A stretch of DNA of 41,767 nt. Origin: Actinomadura sp. 7K507 (GTDB lineage: Bacteria > Actinomycetota > Actinomycetes > Streptosporangiales > Streptosporangiaceae). The notes below the pieces were generated by a model that worked only from the letters and a program-made list of their open reading frames with translations, made no database searches and had not been told where the DNA came from. Made by a program: the position numbers and the translations under genes. Below are positions 37,612 through 41,767 of this stretch, in pieces; within the stretch, counting starts at the first letter, position 1, and the number at the start of each line of letters is the position of its first letter. Location of the stretch: positions 1 to 41,767 of the forward strand of contig NZ_SMKK01000064.1 of NCBI RefSeq assembly GCF_004348425.1. The letters are read 5' to 3'.

Positions 37612-39609
37612 GTGTCCACCGTGTCTGAGCTGCGCATCACCCTCGACGGGAGCGAGCGGGCGGTGCCGGCCGGCACCACCGCGGGCCAGGCACTGGACGC
37701 CGACGGCCGCACCGTGATCGCCGCCAGGGTGAACGGCGAGCTGCGCGACCTCGCCGGCGAGCTGCGCGACGGGGACGCCGTCGAACCCGTCGAGATCGGC
37801 TCCGGCGACGGCCGGGCGATCATGCGGCACTCCGCCGCGCACGTGATGGCGCAGGCCGTCCAGGAGCTGTTCCCGGAAGCGAAGCTGGGCATCGGCCCGC
37901 CGGTGGAGAACGGCTTCTACTACGACTTCGACGTCGCCGAGCCGTTCACCCCCGACGACCTCAAGCGCATCGAGAAGCGGATGCGCGAGATCGTCAAGCA
38001 GGGGCAGCGGTTCTCCCGGCGCGCCGTCTCCGACGACGAGGCACGCGACGAGCTGGCCGCCGAGCCCTACAAGCTGGAGCTGATCGGCCTCAAGGGCGCG
38101 GGCCCGTCCGAGGGGGCCGTCGGGGACGCCGCCGACGGCGCGGACGTCGAGGTGGGCGCCGGCGAGCTGACCATCTACGACAACCTCGACGCCAAGTCCG
38201 GCGACCTGCGCTGGAAGGACCTGTGCCGCGGCCCGCACCTGCCGTCCACCCGCGTCATCCCCGCGTTCAAGCTGATGCGGTCCGGCGGCGCCTACTGGCG
38301 GGGCAGCGAGAAGAACCCGCAGCTCCAGCGGATCTACGGCACCGCGTGGGAGTCCAGGGACCGGCAGGACGAGTACCTGAGGTTCCTGGAGGAGGCCGAG
38401 AAGCGCGACCACCGCAGGCTCGGCGCGGAACTCGACCTGTTCTCCTTCCCCGCCGAGATCGGCAGCGGCCTCGCCGTCTTCCACCCGAAGGGCGGCGTCG
38501 TCCGCCGCGTGATGGAGGACTACTCGCGCAGGCGGCACGAGGAGGGCGGCTACGAGTTCGTCAACACCCCGCACATCACCAAGGGCGACCTGTTCGACGT
38601 CTCCGGGCACCTCGGCTGGTACAAGGACGACATGTTCCCGCCGATGGAGGTCGACGGCGGCGAGTACTACCTCAAGCCGATGAACTGCCCCATGCACAAC
38701 CTGATCTTCAAGGCGCGCGGGCGTTCCTACCGCGAGCTGCCGCTGCGGCTGTTCGAGTTCGGCTCGGTGTACCGGTTCGAGAAGTCGGGCGTCGTGCACG
38801 GGCTCACCCGCGTCCGCGGCATGACCCAGGACGACGCGCACATCTACTGCACCAAGGAGCAGATGGGCGGCGAGCTGAAGGACCTGCTCACCTTCGTCCT
38901 CGACCTGCTGCGCGACTACGGCCTCGACGAGTTCTACCTGGAGCTGTCCACCCGCGACGACTCGCCCAAGTTCATCGGGGACGCCGCCGACTGGGAGGAG
39001 GCGACCGAGGCGCTGCGCAAGGCCGCCGACGACTCCGGGCTCGACCTCGTCGCCGACCCGGGCGGCGCGGCGTTCTACGGGCCGAAGATCTCCGTGCAGG
39101 CCAAGGACGCCATCGGCCGGACCTGGCAGCTGTCCACCATCCAGGTCGACTTCAACCAGCCGAAGCGGTTCGGCCTGGAGTACCAGGCGGCGGACGGCAC
39201 CCGGCAGCAGCCCGTCATGATCCACCGGGCGCTGTTCGGGTCGATCGAGCGGTTCTTCGGCGTGCTGCTGGAGCACTACGCGGGCGCGATGCCGCCGTGG
39301 CTGGCGCCGGTGCAGGCCGTCGGCATCCCCATCGCCGACGCCCACGTCCCGCACCTGGACAAGGTCGCGGAGAAGCTGCGCGAGCGCGGCGTCCGGGTGG
39401 AGATCGACACCTCCGCCGACCGGATGCAGAAGAAGATCCGCAACGCGCAGAAGCAGAAGATCCCGTACATGCTGCTGGCGGGCGACGACGACGTGGACAA
39501 GGACGCCGTGTCGTTCCGGTACCGCAGCGGCGAGCAGCGCAACGGGGTCCCGATCGCCGAAGCGGTCGAGGAGATCGCCAAGGCGGTCGAGGCCCGCATC
39601 CAGATCTGA
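37612..39609 (+). CDS. thrS: Threonyl-tRNA synthetase
   Basis: 665-aa class II synthetase that charges tRNA-Thr and edits Ser-tRNA-Thr. Order: TGS domain (ELRITLDGSERAVPAGTTAG), editing domain with H73/H77 (HSAAHVM) and C205/H209 (DLCRGPHLP), catalytic core with Zn ligands C359 (PMNCPMH), H410 and H538, motif 2 (FEFGSVYRFEKSG), motif 3 (GSIERFFGVLLEHY), and anticodon-binding domain. GTG 37612 has GAGGAG five bases upstream. An in-frame ATG at 37513 also has a good site, but the 33 extra codons are only about half G/C at third positions against more than 90% after 37612. H73/H77 numbering also equals the E. coli enzyme with the later start. Confidence 0.96.
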   Translation: MSTVSELRITLDGSERAVPAGTTAGQALDADGRTVIAARVNGELRDLAGELRDGDAVEPVEIGSGDGRAIMRHSAAHVMAQAVQELFPEAKLGIGPPVENGFYYDFDVAEPFTPDDLKRIEKRMREIVKQGQRFSRRAVSDDEARDELAAEPYKLELIGLKGAGPSEGAVGDAADGADVEVGAGELTIYDNLDAKSGDLRWKDLCRGPHLPSTRVIPAFKLMRSGGAYWRGSEKNPQLQRIYGTAWESRDRQDEYLRFLEEAEKRDHRRLGAELDLFSFPAEIGSGLAVFHPKGGVVRRVMEDYSRRRHEEGGYEFVNTPHITKGDLFDVSGHLGWYKDDMFPPMEVDGGEYYLKPMNCPMHNLIFKARGRSYRELPLRLFEFGSVYRFEKSGVVHGLTRVRGMTQDDAHIYCTKEQMGGELKDLLTFVLDLLRDYGLDEFYLELSTRDDSPKFIGDAADWEEATEALRKAADDSGLDLVADPGGAAFYGPKISVQAKDAIGRTWQLSTIQVDFNQPKRFGLEYQAADGTRQQPVMIHRALFGSIERFFGVLLEHYAGAMPPWLAPVQAVGIPIADAHVPHLDKVAEKLRERGVRVEIDTSADRMQKKIRNAQKQKIPYMLLAGDDDVDKDAVSFRYRSGEQRNGVPIAEAVEEIAKAVEARIQI

Positions 39610-39610
39610 C

Positions 39611-39666
39611 CGGGACCCGAGCCGGGCCGTGCCCGCCCCCTCGGGGCAGGGCCCGGCCCGGTCCCG
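39611..39666. terminator. Bidirectional terminator between thrS and the propeller-like gene
   Basis: Three nested stems, CGGGACC/GGTCCCG, CCGGGCC/GGCCCGG and GCCC/GGGC, form one long hairpin. It fills the 58 bases between convergent stops. Confidence 0.8.
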
Positions 39667-39667
39667 T

Positions 39668-40867
39668 TCAGTCCGTGGACAGGACGAGCGGCTTCGAGTA
39701 GTCCCGGAAGCCCACAGCCCGCACGGTGCTCGTACCGGGGATGCGGGTGAGCCCCTGGATCGCGCCCTTCACGTCCGGCACGGGCTCCTCCACCCGCCAG
39801 GAGCCGCTCGTGTAGCGGAGGACGCGGGGGGTGCCTTGCAGGCCGGGCATCGAGGGCACGGCCCAGAGTCCGCCCGCGCCGTCGTCGACGAGGCCGCTGG
39901 CGGAGTAGGAGGCGTTGGCGGAGTTGGGGCCCTGCCCGTAGTGCATGCCGTCCCCGAAGGCGGCGCACTGCGGGAGAACGTCCTCTCGCCAGGTGGACCC
40001 GTTCCAGTGGTAGGAGGCGTGCTTGCGGCCGCCGTCCCCATCGGCGTAGCCGGTGATCCACACATCGTCGGCGGCCAGGGGCAGGACGGAGACGAGACGG
40101 CCCCTCTTGCCCTCCACCTGCGGTGGGGTCATGGTGTGCCAGGTGGTGCCGTCGTAGCGCGCGGCGTAGGCGTGCCCGCCGTCATTCGTCCTGCCCACGG
40201 CCCAGACGTCGTCCGGAGTCCGCTGCTCGATGCCCTGGATGGTCGCCCCCAGCGTGTGGGGGATCCACGCACCGGACTCGTGCCGGTAGACCGACGGGTC
40301 GCCCGCCGCGGCCGGCAGGCCCGAGACCCACGCGCCCGCCTCGTCGGCATCGAGAGCCTCGACGGCCCGGAGGGTGGACGGAGCCGCGACCTCGCTCCAA
40401 GTCCCTGCGGTGGCGCGGGCCAGGTACGGCATTCCCTCGACGGTGCCGGCGGGCACGTCCCGCGAGCCCGCCGCCCAGGCTCCGGTCGCCGACGTCGCGT
40501 CCACGAACCGGATCTGCCCGTCCCCGGCCAGGCCTGGCGTGCTCGTCCAGGACCAGCCGCCGCCGGTCCAGCGCTGCAGGGTCGGGTTCTGGTGCTGCCT
40601 GACGATGCACGGCCCGCTCCCCGCGCAGACGAGCGTGATGCTGCTGTGCCACTGGTAGCCGCCGGCCCACACCGAGTCGGGGCCGGTCGCCGAGACTCCC
40701 AGCAGCCGGCTTGTGCCGATGGTGAAGGGAGCCGGCTGCACCGTCCATGCGGTGTCGGCGGACGCGGCGGGCGCGGGTCCCGCGGTGACCGCCAGGGCGA
40801 CCGCGGCCGGCACCGCCACCGCGGCGGACGCGCCGCGCAGGCTTGGTGAAATACGTATGATCTTCAC
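39668..40867 (-). CDS. Secreted protein with propeller-like W-x-G repeats
   Basis: 399 aa from a GTG at 40867. A signal peptide is evident (KIIRISPSLRGASAAVAVPA then AVALAVTAGPAPAASA). The mature part has at least six repeats around (S/D)xVWAxG: DSVWAGGY, TGAWAAGS, AGAWVSGL, DDVWAVGR, DDVWITGY, GGLWAVPS, the spacing expected of beta-propeller blades. No catalytic motif is seen. Longer upstream frames are unlikely because they would bury the signal peptide. It diverges from a TetR gene by 69 bases. Function unknown; a surface or extracellular binding role is typical. Confidence 0.82.
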   Translation of the reverse strand: MKIIRISPSLRGASAAVAVPAAVALAVTAGPAPAASADTAWTVQPAPFTIGTSRLLGVSATGPDSVWAGGYQWHSSITLVCAGSGPCIVRQHQNPTLQRWTGGGWSWTSTPGLAGDGQIRFVDATSATGAWAAGSRDVPAGTVEGMPYLARATAGTWSEVAAPSTLRAVEALDADEAGAWVSGLPAAAGDPSVYRHESGAWIPHTLGATIQGIEQRTPDDVWAVGRTNDGGHAYAARYDGTTWHTMTPPQVEGKRGRLVSVLPLAADDVWITGYADGDGGRKHASYHWNGSTWREDVLPQCAAFGDGMHYGQGPNSANASYSASGLVDDGAGGLWAVPSMPGLQGTPRVLRYTSGSWRVEEPVPDVKGAIQGLTRIPGTSTVRAVGFRDYSKPLVLSTD

Positions 40868-40936
40868 CTGGGGCACTATCCGGCAGGTGTCCCGGGGTTC
40901 TCTTGTCCCGCCGGGCACAACTTCCGGGGCGATGCC

Positions 40937-41554
40937 GTGTCGCGTGATGGGCGAAACCGCGGGAACCGTCAACCGGGTGCCCCGCGTGAGCGGCTCCTCG
41001 ACGCCGCCTACGCCCTCGTGGAGGACGGCGACTGGGAGTCGCTGCGCCTCGCGCAGGTCGCCCGGCTCGCCGGGGCCAGCCGCCAGACCGCCTACAACGA
41101 GTTCGGCTCCAAGGTCGGGCTCGGCCGCGCCCTCGTCGAACGCGAGATCGGCCTTCTGGTGGGCGGAGTGCAGGAGCGCATGGACCGGCACCTCGACGAC
41201 CTCCCCGCGGCGGTGGAGGCCGCGGTGGGTTTCGTCATCGACGAGGGGCGGCGCCGGACGCTGCTGCGAAGCATCCTCGGTGCCTCGCGGTACCCGGACG
41301 ACGAGCTGATCGCGCTGGCCACCCGGGGTCAGGAACCGGTCCTCACCGAGGTGATCGCGGCCCTGCGCGGCTACGCGGACTCGACCTGGCCCGCCGTGCC
41401 CGCCGGAGTGAAGGACCTGCTGGTGGAGTCGCTGGTGCGGCTGACGGTCAGCCATGTCGTGGCGCCGCTGGGCGAGCCGGCGGCGGCCGCCCGCGACCTC
41501 GGGTCCCTGACCCGGCTGCTCGCCGCCCCCGCCCCCGGCCGCGCCGACGGGTGA
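40937..41554 (+). CDS. TetR-family regulator
   Basis: 205 aa from a GTG at 40937. HTH: RERLLDAAYALVEDGDWESL, VARLAGASRQTAYNEFGSKV, with the recognition helix RQTAYNEFG. The C-terminal domain is helical, with RRRTLLRSILGASRYPDDEL and VKDLLVESLVRLTVSHV. It is divergent from the secreted propeller-like gene and may control it or the downstream membrane gene. No clear palindrome was found in the 69-base gap. Confidence 0.88.
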   Translation: MSRDGRNRGNRQPGAPRERLLDAAYALVEDGDWESLRLAQVARLAGASRQTAYNEFGSKVGLGRALVEREIGLLVGGVQERMDRHLDDLPAAVEAAVGFVIDEGRRRTLLRSILGASRYPDDELIALATRGQEPVLTEVIAALRGYADSTWPAVPAGVKDLLVESLVRLTVSHVVAPLGEPAAAARDLGSLTRLLAAPAPGRADG

Positions 41555-41614
41555 GTGGGCGCACCCCTGAATTGGTAGCCTCGTCGCTCACACGCGACCG
41601 GGGAGAAGGCGGAG

Positions 41615-41767
41615 ATGAAGTCCAGGAGACCGGTGCGCCGGACCCGGTCGGTCCTGTTCCGGATCGCCGGCTACGCCGGCACCACCGCGCTGGTGGCGGC
41701 CGCCGTGGTGGTGCTCCTCCTGCCGCTGCTCGACGACGGGAAGGGCGGCACCGCCGGCGCCCAGGGC
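41615..41767 (+). CDS. Truncated membrane-anchored or secreted protein (start only)
   Basis: 51 codons before the window ends. A basic N-terminus (KSRRPVRRTRSVLFR) precedes one hydrophobic segment (TTALVAAAVVVLLLPLL), then Gly-rich sequence. This is a signal anchor or signal peptide. GGGGAGAAGGCGGAG precedes ATG 41615. The family cannot be named. Confidence 0.6.
   Translation, partial: MKSRRPVRRTRSVLFRIAGYAGTTALVAAAVVVLLLPLLDDGKGGTAGAQG

Noticed and set aside
40868..41455. Upstream extension of the secreted propeller-like protein
   Set aside because: It would place about 195 residues before an obvious signal peptide and overlaps the TetR gene.

Overview
This window is a 41.8 kb stretch of high-GC actinomycete DNA. 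GC is roughly 70% with strong G/C bias at third codon positions, GTG starts are frequent, and ATGA/GTGA stop-start overlaps are common. XRE/DUF397 pairs, DUF222-HNH proteins, MmyB-type regulators and many two-component systems together suggest a Streptosporangiales-like genus such as Actinomadura; that assignment is inference from gene content only.

Layout. 1-3218 (minus) is a MacB/FtsX-type ABC exporter, its permease cut by the window edge. It diverges across a 26-bp palindrome from a sensor kinase/NarL regulator pair (3386-5268), followed by a NUDIX hydrolase. 5880-8252 is a secreted penicillin-acylase-type Ntn hydrolase. 8309-10336 is an aldo/keto reductase with a divergent MmyB-type regulator. 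10349-12723 is a TetR regulator divergent from an ABC-F ATPase. 12.7-14.6 kb is a graveyard of three IS110-family transposase fragments, one apparently inserted into another, followed by unassigned repeat-rich DNA to 14.98 kb. 14980-18402 holds a DUF222-HNH protein, two small overlapping ORFs, and an XRE-DUF5753/DUF397 pair. 18621-19900 is a SnoaL-like protein divergent from a second MmyB-type regulator.

19930-28529 is the metabolic core: a kynurenine-formamidase-like hydrolase, a LysR regulator, and a seven-gene, mostly overlapping operon matching the 3-hydroxyanthranilate meta-cleavage route. In gene order it encodes the aminomuconate semialdehyde dehydrogenase, oxopentenoate hydratase, oxalocrotonate decarboxylase, RidA-type deaminase, 3-hydroxyanthranilate dioxygenase, ACMS decarboxylase and kynureninase. 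No tryptophan dioxygenase, kynurenine monooxygenase or terminal aldolase is visible. After a cold-shock gene, 29050-32882 is a TetR/acyl-CoA dehydrogenase operon divergent from an SDR/quinone-reductase operon around a 22-bp operator-like palindrome. 32899-34852 is a second two-component system. Then come a methyltransferase, a sugar-porter MFS protein, thrS preceded by a candidate Thr-codon leader peptide and terminator, a secreted propeller-like protein, a TetR regulator and a truncated membrane-anchored protein.

The most unusual property is the density of short tandem duplications. More than twenty loci carry 2-9 copies of 12-30 bp units, most often 15 bp inside genes. Many sit exactly on start codons, stop codons or stop-start junctions, creating repeated start codons, mini-ORFs, or low-complexity protein tails. 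The second notable signal is the thrS leader, with three consecutive Thr codons followed by an 18-bp perfect terminator stem.
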